The notes under the pieces were generated by a model that was not told the origin of the DNA, searched no databases, and saw only the letters and a program-made list of their open reading frames with translations. This document shows positions 17,432-26,267 of a stretch of 64,000 nt of DNA, one piece after another. Origin of the DNA: Bordetella petrii (GTDB taxonomy: Bacteria; Pseudomonadota; Gammaproteobacteria; Burkholderiales; Burkholderiaceae_B); NCBI GenBank assembly GCA_017745595.1, contig WMBV01000002.1:124001-188000 (forward strand), written 5' to 3'. The position numbers were made by a program, and so were the translations under genes. Numbering within the stretch: the first letter of the stretch is position 1; every line of letters begins with the position of its first letter.

Positions 17432-17908
17432 TCAGTGCTTCATGTGCATGCCGGGATTGTGGCCGATGGGCTTGACCTTGAATGTCACGGCCACTTCGCC
17501 GGCCTTCTCGAATTTCAGGGTGGCTGGCACGGTGGCGCCTTCGGCGAAGGGCTGCTTCAGCTTCATGAACATCACGTGATAGCCGCCCGGCGCCAGTTTG
17601 ACGTCGCCGTCGGCCGGCACGGGAATGCCGTCGGGCAGGTGGCGCATGCGCGCCACGCCGTTTTCGGTTTGCACCGTATGCAATTCGACCCGCTCGGCCA
17701 CGTCCGACGTGACCGACACCAGGCGATCGGGCGTCTTGGCGTCGTTGTCGATTTCCATATAGCCGGCGCCGTTGGCCTGGCCGGGCGCCGTGGCGCGCAC
17801 CCACAGGTCGTCGATTTCGATCTGGCCTACCTTGAAATCGTTGGCCCAGGCCGACGTGGCAGTGCACAGGCCCAGGACCGCGACCAGCGCCCATTGACGG
17901 ATTTTCAT
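17432..17908 (-). CDS. Periplasmic copper chaperone PCu(A)C
   Basis: The 158-residue protein starts with a signal peptide (MKIRQWALVAVLGLCTATSAWA). The mature part has the PCu(A)C copper site: HTVQTENGVARM gives His and Met ten residues apart, then GGYHVMFM gives the His-x-Met pair. The tail NPGMHMKH adds further possible ligands. These proteins carry Cu(I) in the periplasm, often for cytochrome oxidase assembly. I chose the ATG at 17908 because GGAGGT lies seven bases upstream. No oxidase gene is adjacent. Confidence 0.9.
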   Translation of the reverse strand: MKIRQWALVAVLGLCTATSAWANDFKVGQIEIDDLWVRATAPGQANGAGYMEIDNDAKTPDRLVSVTSDVAERVELHTVQTENGVARMRHLPDGIPVPADGDVKLAPGGYHVMFMKLKQPFAEGATVPATLKFEKAGEVAVTFKVKPIGHNPGMHMKH

Positions 17909-17953
17909 GAGGGACACCTCCGATGCTGCCGGCCCCGGATCGAGCCCGGCGGG

Positions 17954-18853
17954 TTAACGCCGCCGGACCAGGCTGCCGGCGGCCGCCAGGACCGACTGGG
18001 TCAAGGCTTCCATAGCCTGAGAGTTTACCCGCCAGTGCTGCCAATACAGTGGCACGTCTTCCGCGGCCCTTGCGCGCAGTGGAACCAGGCGGCCGGAATC
18101 GAGTTCGTGGCGTATCAGGGGCAGCGGATTCATGGTCCAGCCCAGGCCGTCGAGCGTCGCCTGCACGAAGGCCCGCGACGAGGGCAGCCACCATACCGGC
18201 GGCTGCCACGGGGTATTGCCCATGACCTTGCGCGCGAACCGGGCCTGCAGCGCGTCTTTGCGGTTGAACACCAGCACCGGCGCGCTGGCCAGGGTGCGCG
18301 CATTGACCCCGTGGGCGAAGTGCCGCGCCCGGAATTCCGGCGTGCAGCTGGCCACGTAGCGCATGCTGCCCAGGGCATGGATGCGGCAGCCCTGCACCGG
18401 GTCGGCCAGGGCCGTCACGGCCCCCAGCACGGAACCGTTGCGCAGCAAGGCGGCCGTGTGGTCCTGGTCTTCGGACTGCATATCCAAGGTGGCGCGGGTG
18501 CGCGCGGCAAACAGCCGGGCGGCATCCATGAACCAGGTTTCCAGGCTGTCGTGGTTGACCGCCACGGCGATGCTGGCGTGCGGCATGGCCTCGCCTTCCA
18601 GCCCCAGCCGGTCGAGCGCGTCGTGCTCCAGCACGGCGGTCTGCTCGGCCAGCTGCACCAGGACCTGGCCGTCCGGCGTGGCCACGGCCGGTACCGTGCG
18701 CTGCACCAGCAGGCGGCCGACGCGCGCTTCCAGGGCCTTGATCCGCTGGGAAACGGCCGAGGGCGTGACGTTCAGCGCCGCCGCCGCGCGCTCGAAGCTG
18801 CCTTCGCGCACCACCGCCGCCAGGGCGCGCAGATTGCCGTGATCGATCTTCAT
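17954..18853 (-). CDS. argP: LysR-type regulator, ArgP/LysG subgroup
   Basis: The 299-residue protein has an N-terminal winged helix (residues about 5-60, including GSFERAAAALNVTPSAVSQRIKALEARVG) and a periplasmic-binding-like effector domain. ArgP-type regulators sense lysine and arginine and control an exporter, and this gene is divergent from a LysE/ArgO family gene with 121 bp between. The pairing supports the subgroup and predicts autoregulation and activation from the shared promoter region. Confidence 0.88.
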   Translation of the reverse strand: MKIDHGNLRALAAVVREGSFERAAAALNVTPSAVSQRIKALEARVGRLLVQRTVPAVATPDGQVLVQLAEQTAVLEHDALDRLGLEGEAMPHASIAVAVNHDSLETWFMDAARLFAARTRATLDMQSEDQDHTAALLRNGSVLGAVTALADPVQGCRIHALGSMRYVASCTPEFRARHFAHGVNARTLASAPVLVFNRKDALQARFARKVMGNTPWQPPVWWLPSSRAFVQATLDGLGWTMNPLPLIRHELDSGRLVPLRARAAEDVPLYWQHWRVNSQAMEALTQSVLAAAGSLVRRR

Positions 18854-18974
18854 GAATTAGCGTTGCTTAATCTAGTTAAAGAAAATTAGCTGTATTTCAT
18901 ACTCCAGGCAAGCCAGAATACGCTTCCGGGCCGCGGTGCATTGCCGCGGCGCTGTTATTTCTGGACCACCGATC

Positions 18975-19619
18975 ATGTTTTTCACAGCCTCGTTTCCCGC
19001 CTTGTTGACGGCCTGGGCCAGCGGCACCGCCACGGGCCTGGGGCTGTTCGCCGTCGTGGGCGCGCAAAGCGCGTTCATCCTGCGCCAGGGGCTGATGCGC
19101 GCGCATTTGCTCAGCGTCATGGCCCTGTGCGCCGCCATCGACGCCGTGTTCATCTTTGCCAGCGTATGGGGCCTGCAGACCGTGGCCGCCTGGTTCCCCT
19201 GGCTGACGCACGCCATCTTGTGGTTCGGCGTGGCTTTCCTGGGCTGGTACGCGGTGCAATCGGCGCGGCGCGCGCTGCGGGCCCAGGGCGGCCTGGTGGC
19301 CGCGCGCGCCGCCGTGCCCTCGCGCCGCGCGGCCCTGCTCAGCGCGGCCGGCTTCACCCTGCTCAACCCGCACTTCTGGCTGGACATCATGGTGGTGGGC
19401 TCGCTGGCCCACGGCTTTCACGATGCGCGCCTGGCCTTCGCCGCCGGCGCGCTGACGGCCAGCGTACTGTGGCTGGCCGTGCTGGGCATAGGTTCGCGCC
19501 TGTTCGCGCCATGGTTCGCCGACCCGCGCGCCTGGCGCATCCTGGATGGCGGCATCGCCATCGTGATGGCCGCCCTGGCCATGCGGCTGGCGTATAACGG
19601 GCTGAATCCGCTGGGGTAA
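18975..19619 (+). CDS. LysE/ArgO-family amino acid exporter
   Basis: The 214-residue protein has about six membrane segments and the LysE/ArgO start (TGLGLFAVVGAQSAFILRQGLMR). It probably exports arginine or lysine across the inner membrane. FTLLNPHFWLDIMVVG matches the conserved second half. Control is most likely by the divergent argP product. I chose the ATG at 18975; an upstream in-frame ATG at 18936 would add a non-hydrophobic extension. Confidence 0.88.
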   Translation: MFFTASFPALLTAWASGTATGLGLFAVVGAQSAFILRQGLMRAHLLSVMALCAAIDAVFIFASVWGLQTVAAWFPWLTHAILWFGVAFLGWYAVQSARRALRAQGGLVAARAAVPSRRAALLSAAGFTLLNPHFWLDIMVVGSLAHGFHDARLAFAAGALTASVLWLAVLGIGSRLFAPWFADPRAWRILDGGIAIVMAALAMRLAYNGLNPLG

Positions 19620-19662
19620 GCGGGCGTTTGCGCTGCGGGCCGGGGCGGCCGGGCCTGAACAT

Positions 19663-19750
19663 CGGTGTCTGACACCCTGCGGGAGTCAGACACCTGAGTA
19701 CATACCATCGAATGGCCAGGTGTCTGACTCCCGCAGGGTGTCGGACACCG
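19663..19750. repeat. Dispersed hairpin repeat, locus 5 (two hairpins, order reversed)
   Basis: Hairpins are at 19664-19694 (TGC loop first) and 19719-19749 (GCA loop second), so the two orientations occur in the opposite order to most loci. The second has a G-T wobble in the stem. The locus is between the convergent ends of the exporter and the PaaK-like ligase. Confidence 0.9.
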
Positions 19751-19801
19751 ATGTGGGCGAGCGAGCCGTTCCTATTTTGGTGTCGGCCCCTGCCGCGTCC
19801 G

Positions 19802-21067
19802 CTATTCGTACGACCGCACGTCGTCGATGACTTTGCCGTCGTTCGGCAGGCTGCCCGCGTCCATCCATTGCACGTCGGCGCGCAGTTTGGTGATCTCGCG
19901 CACCGACTCGGCGATGCGGTCGGCCAGGGCGTCGGACGGAGCCCGCGCCTCGACCTGCAGCACCATGCGGTCGGTGCCGGTCTGGCCGCTGACCACCAGG
20001 CGCGCCCGGCCGATTTCCGGATGGCGGGCCAGCACCTCGGCCACCTGCGACGGATGCACGAACATGCCGCGCACTTTGGTGGTCTGGTCGGCGCGGCCCA
20101 TCCAGCCCTTGATGCGGATATTGGTACGGCCGCAGGGCGAGGCGCCCGGCAAGATGGCCGACAGGTCGCCGGTGCCGAAACGCACCAGCGGGTAATCGGG
20201 GTTCATGGTGGTGACGACCACCTCGCCCACCTCGCCGTCGGGCACGGGCGTGCCGGTGCCCGGCCGCACGATTTCCAGGATGATGTCCTCGCCCACCACC
20301 AGGCCCTCGCGCGCCTGGGTTTCGAAGGCGATCATGCCCAGGTCGGCGCTGCCGTAGGCCTGGTAGCCTTCGATGCCGCGCGCGGCCAGCCAGTCGCGCA
20401 GCGACGGCGGGAAGGCCTCGCCCGACACCAGCGCGCGCCGCAACGACGGCAATGGCACGCTCATTTCGTCGGCTTTTTCCAGGATGATCTTCAAGAAGCT
20501 GGGCGTGCCGGTATAGCCGCTGGGCGCCAGGTCGGCAATGGCGCGCACCTGCTGTTCGGTCTGGCCGGTACCGCCCGGAAACACGGTGCAGCCCACGGCG
20601 TGGGCGGCGGTTTCCATCATCGAGCCGGCCGGCGTGAAGTGGTACGAAAAGCAGTTGTAGGCCAGCTCGCCGGGCCGGAAGCCCGCGGCATACAAGGCGC
20701 GCGCGAAGCGCCAGTAGTCGGCGCGCGCGCTTTCCGGTTCGTAGATGGGGCCGGGCGACGCGAACACGCGCAGGGCCTGGCCCCAGCCTATGGTGGAAAA
20801 ACCGCCGAAGGCCTTGGCCGCGCCGGCCGGGCCCGGGCCGGCGCGGCTGCGCTGCTGGCGTTCCAGCAGTTCATGTTTGCGCAATACCGGCAGGCCGGCC
20901 AGCGCCTGGCGCGAGTTCACGCCGCGCGGGTCGATGCCGCGCAACTGCTCGGCAATGGCCGCGGCGCCCGCCGTGGCGCGTTCGACGGCGCCGGGCAGCG
21001 CCGCCATCAGGTCCCGTTCGCGCTGCTCGGGCGCGCGGGTTTCCAGTGCATCAAAAAACGCAGGCAT
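19802..21067 (-). CDS. PaaK-like phenylacetate-CoA ligase family protein
   Basis: The 421-residue protein belongs to the AMP-forming PaaK group: FGGFSTIGWGQ region, GYTGTPSFLKIILEKADE, YQAYGSADLGMIAFE, VRFGTGDLSAIL and a C-terminal KLRADVQW-containing lid. Such enzymes make aryl-CoA thioesters from aromatic acids and ATP. It is the last gene of a seven-gene minus-strand operon with a Liv-type transporter and another CoA ligase, which suggests uptake and activation of a carboxylic acid. The real substrate is unknown. Confidence 0.85.
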   Translation of the reverse strand: MPAFFDALETRAPEQRERDLMAALPGAVERATAGAAAIAEQLRGIDPRGVNSRQALAGLPVLRKHELLERQQRSRAGPGPAGAAKAFGGFSTIGWGQALRVFASPGPIYEPESARADYWRFARALYAAGFRPGELAYNCFSYHFTPAGSMMETAAHAVGCTVFPGGTGQTEQQVRAIADLAPSGYTGTPSFLKIILEKADEMSVPLPSLRRALVSGEAFPPSLRDWLAARGIEGYQAYGSADLGMIAFETQAREGLVVGEDIILEIVRPGTGTPVPDGEVGEVVVTTMNPDYPLVRFGTGDLSAILPGASPCGRTNIRIKGWMGRADQTTKVRGMFVHPSQVAEVLARHPEIGRARLVVSGQTGTDRMVLQVEARAPSDALADRIAESVREITKLRADVQWMDAGSLPNDGKVIDDVRSYE

Positions 21068-21115
21068 GAGATCGCACTCTTGGGGATGCCGGGTGGACGG
21101 AACGGACCGCGGGAA

Positions 21116-21946
21116 TCAAGCCAGCCAGCGCTTGCGGCGCCGGTAGAACTTGTGGTCGCGGAAGCTCTTGCGCTCGCCGCTGGAGATACCCAGGTAGAAC
21201 TCCTTGACGTCTTCGTTGCGCCCCAGGTCGGCCGCCGCGCCGTCCATCATGACGCGGCCGTTTTCCAGGATGTAGCCGTAGTCGGCATAGCGCAGCGCGA
21301 TGTTGGTGTTCTGCTCGGCCAGCAGGAAACTGACCCGCTCGCGCTGGTTCAGGTCGCGCACGATCTCGAAGATTTCTTCGACGATCTGCGGCGCCAGCCC
21401 CATGGACGGCTCGTCGAGCAGAATCATGTTGGGGTTGGCCATCAGCGCGCGGCCGATGGCGGTCATTTGCTGCTCGCCGCCCGACGTATAGCCGGCCTGG
21501 CTGGCGCGCCGCTGCTTCAGGCGCGGAAAGTACTGGTATACGCGTTCCAGCGCCGCGGTCATGTCGCCGCGGCTGAGGTCGCGGGTATAGGCGCCGGTCA
21601 GCAGGTTTTCTTCGATGGTCAGGTGGGCGAAACAATGGCGGCCCTCCATGACCTGCACCACGCCGCGCCGCACCAGTTCGGCGGGCGACAGCCTTTCGAT
21701 GCGCTGGCCGCGATACTGGATGAAGCCCTTGGTGACGTCGCCGCGCTCGCCCTTGAGCAAGTTCGACACCGCGCGCAGCGTGGTGGTCTTGCCGGCGCCA
21801 TTGGCGCCCAGCAGCGCCACGATGCGGCCCTCGGGCACTTGCAGCGACACCCCTTTCAGCACCAGGATGACGTGGTTGTAGATGACTTCAATGCCGTTCA
21901 CATCGAGCAGCACTTGGGCGGATTCGGCAGCGGTTGCAGCGGTCAT
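21116..21946 (-). CDS. ABC transporter ATP-binding protein, LivF type
   Basis: The 276-residue protein has Walker A (GANGAGKTT), the signature region (TSGGEQQMTAIGRALMANP) and Walker B (MILLDEPSMGLAP). It is one of two ATPases of a branched-chain-amino-acid-type importer. I chose the ATG at 21946, which follows AGGAA; a longer frame would overlap the binding-protein gene. The C-terminus (ERKSFRDHKFYRRRKRW) is longer and more basic than in typical LivF. Confidence 0.92.
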   Translation of the reverse strand: MTAATAAESAQVLLDVNGIEVIYNHVILVLKGVSLQVPEGRIVALLGANGAGKTTTLRAVSNLLKGERGDVTKGFIQYRGQRIERLSPAELVRRGVVQVMEGRHCFAHLTIEENLLTGAYTRDLSRGDMTAALERVYQYFPRLKQRRASQAGYTSGGEQQMTAIGRALMANPNMILLDEPSMGLAPQIVEEIFEIVRDLNQRERVSFLLAEQNTNIALRYADYGYILENGRVMMDGAAADLGRNEDVKEFYLGISSGERKSFRDHKFYRRRKRWLA

Positions 21947-22004
21947 GGCGGTTCCTGCGCACAAATGGCCGCCGGCGCGCGGGGGCGCCGGCGGCCGGTT
22001 CACA

Positions 22005-23336
22005 TCAGCCTTCGCACTTGCGAGGGGTGATGTTCTTCTCTTTGGCGTACTTCGCCGCGGCTTCCTTCACCAGCGAGCGCGTCACCGATTTGTCGGACTG
22101 GTACCAGTCGGACACCACCTTGAACTCCTTGCCGTCCCACTGCACGATGCGCGCCCAGTCGTCGCCCATGTGGTTCTCGCACGAGGTCTTGACCGGCCGC
22201 ATGATGTCGCCGAAGCCGAGTTCGTTCAGGCGCTCTTGGGTGATGTTCAGGTTCTCGAACCCCCAGCGCACCTGTTCCGGCGTCATGTGCTTGCCCTTGC
22301 CGAATTTTTCCTGGGCGGTGCGGATGGCCTCGACCTGCAGCATCGAGATCATCATGCCGCGGGTATGCGCGATGGTGCCCAGCGTGGTGTTGCCCGACGC
22401 GTCGCTGCCCTCGCCCTTGTCGTACACGTACTTCTTCAGGTCGTCGTAGACCTTGCCGTGCGCGCCGCTGTTGTGGATGGTGATGGCGTTGTAGCCCTTG
22501 GCCACCGTGCCCAGGTCTTTGACGTCGCCTTCCGAGCCGGCCCACCAGATCGCGTACATCTTGTCGCGCGGGTAGCCGCTGGCCTGCGCCTCGCGGATGG
22601 CGGTGGGCGTCATGATGCCCGCGCTCCACAACAGCACGTAGCTGGGCCGCGACTGGCGGATCTGCAGCCAGGTGGATTTCTGTTCCACGCCGGGGGCAGT
22701 CACGGGATACAGCAGCAGTTCGAAGCCCTGTGCCGCGGCGCGCTTCTGCAGCAGCGGGATCGGTTCTTTGCCGTAAGGCGAATCGTGATAGACCAGGGCG
22801 ATCTTCTTGCCCTTCAGCTTGTCCATGCCGCCTTCTTTCTTGGCGATGTCCTGGATCATCACGTCGGCCGCGGTCCAGTACGTGCCCAGCAGCGGGAAGT
22901 TCCATTCGAACACAGTGCCGTCCACCGATTGCGACAGGCCGTAGCCCATGGTTTCGACCGACACCCCGTCGGCCATGGCCTTGTCGGTGACCGCGAAGGT
23001 GATGCCGGTGGACTGGGTATCGAAGCCCGACGCGCCGCCGTTCTTGGACTTCAGGCGCTCGTAGCATTCGACGCCGCGGTCGGTGGCGTAGGCGGTTTCG
23101 CATTCTTCGTACGTGATCTTCACGCCGTTGACGCCGCCGTCGCGCGCGTTGACCAGTTTCAGATAGTCGAGCTTGCCGTCGGCCCACGGTATGCCCAGCG
23201 GCGCGAATGAACCGGTGCGATACACCAAGAGCGGAACGAATTGCTCTTCGGCCGCCAGCGCCGGCGTGGCGGCCGCGGCCAGGCCACCGGTGACGGCCAT
23301 GATGGCCGCTGCCCACTTCAGGTTAAGACGCTTCAT
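22005..23336 (-). CDS. ABC transporter periplasmic substrate-binding protein (LivK-like)
   Basis: The 443-residue protein begins with a signal peptide (MKRLNLKWAAAIMAVTGGLAAAATPALA) and has the type I periplasmic-binding fold of the Liv group (FVPLLVYRTGSFAPLGIPWADGKLDYL). At 443 residues it is longer than the usual LivK, about 370, and belongs to the subgroup found with CoA ligases. I chose the second ATG, 23336, because AGGAGGT lies seven bases before it. It captures the operon's unknown solute in the periplasm. Confidence 0.9.
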   Translation of the reverse strand: MKRLNLKWAAAIMAVTGGLAAAATPALAAEEQFVPLLVYRTGSFAPLGIPWADGKLDYLKLVNARDGGVNGVKITYEECETAYATDRGVECYERLKSKNGGASGFDTQSTGITFAVTDKAMADGVSVETMGYGLSQSVDGTVFEWNFPLLGTYWTAADVMIQDIAKKEGGMDKLKGKKIALVYHDSPYGKEPIPLLQKRAAAQGFELLLYPVTAPGVEQKSTWLQIRQSRPSYVLLWSAGIMTPTAIREAQASGYPRDKMYAIWWAGSEGDVKDLGTVAKGYNAITIHNSGAHGKVYDDLKKYVYDKGEGSDASGNTTLGTIAHTRGMMISMLQVEAIRTAQEKFGKGKHMTPEQVRWGFENLNITQERLNELGFGDIMRPVKTSCENHMGDDWARIVQWDGKEFKVVSDWYQSDKSVTRSLVKEAAAKYAKEKNITPRKCEG

Positions 23337-23441
23337 CTCCATTACCTCCTGCTTGGTGTGCTTGACACCGGATTGGCCCGGTCTAGAGGCCGGGTAGTCG
23401 AAAGGCCGCCGCCCCGCTCGTGGCGTTGCGGCGGCCGGAAG

Positions 23442-24506
23442 TCAGTGCGGGAAAGGCCAGATGCGCAATTTTTCTTTGCCGATGCTCCACAGGCGGGCCA
23501 GCCCGTGCGGCTCGGCGATCAGGAAGAAGACGATCAGCGCGCCGAACACCATGTGTTCGATGTGCGCGGCGGTGTCCACCGACAGCGACAGGCCCAGCAG
23601 GTGCGGCACGTTGGTCAGCGCCACCGGCACCAGCACGATGAACGCCGCGCCGAAGAAGCCGCCCATGATGGAACCCAGCCCGCCGATGATCACCATGAAC
23701 AGCAGCTGGAACGACCGGCCCAGGTCGAAGGCCAGGGGTTCCCAAGAACCCAGGTGGATATACCCCCACAGCGCCCCGGCCACGCCCACGATGAACGAGC
23801 TGACGGCGAACGCCGTGAGCTTGGCGTACATGGGACGGATGCCGATCACGGCGGCCGCCACGTCCATGTCGCGAATGGCCATCCATTGCCGGCCGATGGC
23901 GCCGCGCACCAGGTTCTTGGCCAGCAGCGTGAACACCACCACGAACAGCAGCACGAACAGGTAGCGCTGCAGCGAGGTGTGCACGGGCAGCCCGAAAGCC
24001 GACAATGCCGGCACCGACACGCTGCCCGACGACGAATAATTGGTGAAGAAGGCGATGCGCAGGAACGCCCAATCGACGAAGAACTGCGCCGCCAGCGTGG
24101 CCACCGCCAGGTACAGGCCGCGGATGCGCAGGCTGGGTATGCCGAACAGCACGCCCACCAGCGTGGCGAAGCAGCCGCCCAGCAAGATCTGCGCCACCAG
24201 CGGCATGCCCGGGAAGCGCACGCCGAAGTTCCACGCCGCGTAGGCGCCCACCGCCATGAAGGCGCCGGTGCCCAGCGAGATCTGGCCGCAATACCCTACC
24301 AGGATGTTCAGGCCCACGGCGGCCAGCGCCAGGATCAGGAACGGAATCAGGATGGCGCGCAGCAGGTAGTCGCTGGCCAGCAGGGGCACCGCCACGAAAG
24401 CCACCAGCAGCAGCAGGCCGATGAAAAAGCGGTCTTGGCGGATCGGAAAGATCTGCTGGTCGGCGCGATAGCCGGTCTTGAATTGGCCGTTTTCGCGGTA
24501 GAACAT
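23442..24506 (-). CDS. ABC transporter permease, LivM type
   Basis: The 354-residue protein has about ten hydrophobic segments and the LivM-type pattern (LNILVGYCGQISLGTGAFMAVGAYAAW and AIRDMDVAAAVIGI). It forms one half of the inner-membrane channel with the LivH-type protein, whose gene lies 12 bp upstream. The N-terminus (MFYRENGQFKTGYRADQQIFPIRQDR) is a soluble extension typical of the subgroup. Confidence 0.92.
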   Translation of the reverse strand: MFYRENGQFKTGYRADQQIFPIRQDRFFIGLLLLVAFVAVPLLASDYLLRAILIPFLILALAAVGLNILVGYCGQISLGTGAFMAVGAYAAWNFGVRFPGMPLVAQILLGGCFATLVGVLFGIPSLRIRGLYLAVATLAAQFFVDWAFLRIAFFTNYSSSGSVSVPALSAFGLPVHTSLQRYLFVLLFVVVFTLLAKNLVRGAIGRQWMAIRDMDVAAAVIGIRPMYAKLTAFAVSSFIVGVAGALWGYIHLGSWEPLAFDLGRSFQLLFMVIIGGLGSIMGGFFGAAFIVLVPVALTNVPHLLGLSLSVDTAAHIEHMVFGALIVFFLIAEPHGLARLWSIGKEKLRIWPFPH

Positions 24507-24518
24507 CTTGTTTTTCCC

Positions 24519-25448
24519 CTACACCCGGTCGATGATTTTCTCGCCGAACAGCCCTTGCGGGCGGAACAGCAGGAATACGAGTGCCAGCACGTAGGCGAAC
24601 CAGATTTCGATACCGCCGCCCACCAGCGAGCCCAGATAGACTTCCGACAGCTTTTCGCCCACGCCGATGATGAGCCCGCCCAGGATGGCGCCCGGCACCG
24701 AGGTCAGGCCGCCCAGGATCACCACGGGCAGCGCGCGCAGCGCGGCGGTCGACAAGGTGAACTGCACGCCGAACTTCGAGCCCCAGATGATGCCGGCCAC
24801 CAGCGCCACCAGTCCGGCCACGCTCCAGACGATGACCCAGATGCGGTTGAGGGGGATGCCGATCGATTGCGCGGCCTGGTGATCGTCGGCCACGGCGCGC
24901 AATGCCCGGCCCGTGCTGGTGTACTGGAAGAACAGCGCCAGCGCGGCCACCAGCAGCGCGGCCACCACGGCGGCGGTCAGGTCTTCCAGGCTGATCAGGA
25001 TGCCGCCCTCGAATACCGATTCGAGAATGAACGCCGGGTCTTTGGGCATGCCCACGTCGATGCTGTAGACCGAGCTGCCGAACGCGATCTGGCCCAGCCC
25101 GTCGAGAAAGTAGCTGATGCCCAGGGTGGCCATCAGCAGCGTGGTGACTTCCTGGTTGACCAGGTGGCGCAACACGTAGCGTTCGACCGCCACGGCCATC
25201 AGGAACATCAGGCCCGCGCTGACGATGAAGGCCAGTATGTTGGCCAGCAGCAGGTTCTCGAACCCCAGCCAGGCCGGGATCCATTCGGAAAACCGCGCCA
25301 TCGACAGCGCGGCCACCAGCACCATCGCGCCCTGCGCGAAGTTGAACACGCCCGACGCCTTGAAGATGAGCACGAAGCCCAGGCCGATCAGGGCGTACAG
25401 CATGCCGCTCATCAGGCCGCCGAACAGGGTTTCAAGGAAAAATCCCAT
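24519..25448 (-). CDS. ABC transporter permease, LivH type
   Basis: The 309-residue protein has eight or more membrane segments and the LivH pattern (LYALIGLGFVLIFKASGVFNFAQGAMV near the start). It forms the other half of the importer channel. It follows the ATPase gene by 18 bp and precedes the LivM gene by 12 bp, consistent with one transcript. Confidence 0.92.
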   Translation of the reverse strand: MGFFLETLFGGLMSGMLYALIGLGFVLIFKASGVFNFAQGAMVLVAALSMARFSEWIPAWLGFENLLLANILAFIVSAGLMFLMAVAVERYVLRHLVNQEVTTLLMATLGISYFLDGLGQIAFGSSVYSIDVGMPKDPAFILESVFEGGILISLEDLTAAVVAALLVAALALFFQYTSTGRALRAVADDHQAAQSIGIPLNRIWVIVWSVAGLVALVAGIIWGSKFGVQFTLSTAALRALPVVILGGLTSVPGAILGGLIIGVGEKLSEVYLGSLVGGGIEIWFAYVLALVFLLFRPQGLFGEKIIDRV

Positions 25449-25466
25449 CGCTTTTCCGCCTTGGTT

Positions 25467-26264
25467 CTAATGCGCGACGCCCAGGTAGGCCTGGATCACT
25501 GCTTCGTTGGCCCGCACGTCGTCGGGTTTGCCGTCGCCGATTTTCTTGCCGTAATCCAGCACCACCACGCGATCCGAGATGTCCATCACCACGCCCATGT
25601 CGTGCTCGATGAGCACGATGGTGGTGCCGAATTCGTCGTTCACATCCAGGATGAAGCGGCTCATGTCCTGTTTTTCTTCGATGTTCATGCCCGCCATGGG
25701 CTCGTCGAGCAACAGCAGGCGCGGCTCCATGGCCAGCGCGCGGCCCAGGTCGACGCGCTTTTGCAGGCCGTACGGCAGGCGCCCCACGGGCGTCTTGCGG
25801 TAGGCCTGGATTTCAAGGAAGTCGATGAGGTTCTCGACGAATTCGCGATGGCGGATTTCTTCGCGCTCGGCCGGCCCCCAGCGCAGCGCCTGCGCCAGCA
25901 GGCCGCATTTCATGCGCAGGTTGCGGCCGGTCATGATGTTGTCGAGCACGCTCATGCCCTTGAACAGGGCCAGGTTCTGGAACGTGCGCGCGATGCCCAT
26001 TTCGGCGGCGCGGCGCGGGCTCATGCGTGTGTAGCGCTGGCCCTGGAATTCGATGCCGCCCTGCTGCGGCGTGTACACGCCGTTGATGACGTTCAGCATC
26101 GAGCTTTTGCCGGCCCCGTTGGGGCCGATGATGGCGCGGATTTCGTGTTCGCGCACATTGAAGGAAATGTCGGTCAGCGCCTTCACCCCGCCGAACGACA
26201 GGGAGATGTTCTGCAGGTCGAGCATGACCTGGCCAATGCGCTGGTCGCGGTCTGGGTGCGTCAT
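25467..26264 (-). CDS. ABC transporter ATP-binding protein, LivG type
   Basis: The 265-residue protein has Walker A (GPNGAGKSS), the LivG-type insert (RYTRMSPRRAAEMGIARTFQNLALFKGMSVLDNIM), a signature-like GLQKRVDLGRALAMEP and Walker B (LLLLDEPMAGMN). With the LivF-type ATPase it drives the importer. The first ATG is three bases after the CoA ligase stop. An ATG at 26225 (MLDLQN) is closer to the usual LivG start and cannot be excluded. Confidence 0.9.
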   Translation of the reverse strand: MTHPDRDQRIGQVMLDLQNISLSFGGVKALTDISFNVREHEIRAIIGPNGAGKSSMLNVINGVYTPQQGGIEFQGQRYTRMSPRRAAEMGIARTFQNLALFKGMSVLDNIMTGRNLRMKCGLLAQALRWGPAEREEIRHREFVENLIDFLEIQAYRKTPVGRLPYGLQKRVDLGRALAMEPRLLLLDEPMAGMNIEEKQDMSRFILDVNDEFGTTIVLIEHDMGVVMDISDRVVVLDYGKKIGDGKPDDVRANEAVIQAYLGVAH

Positions 26265-26267
26265 CGT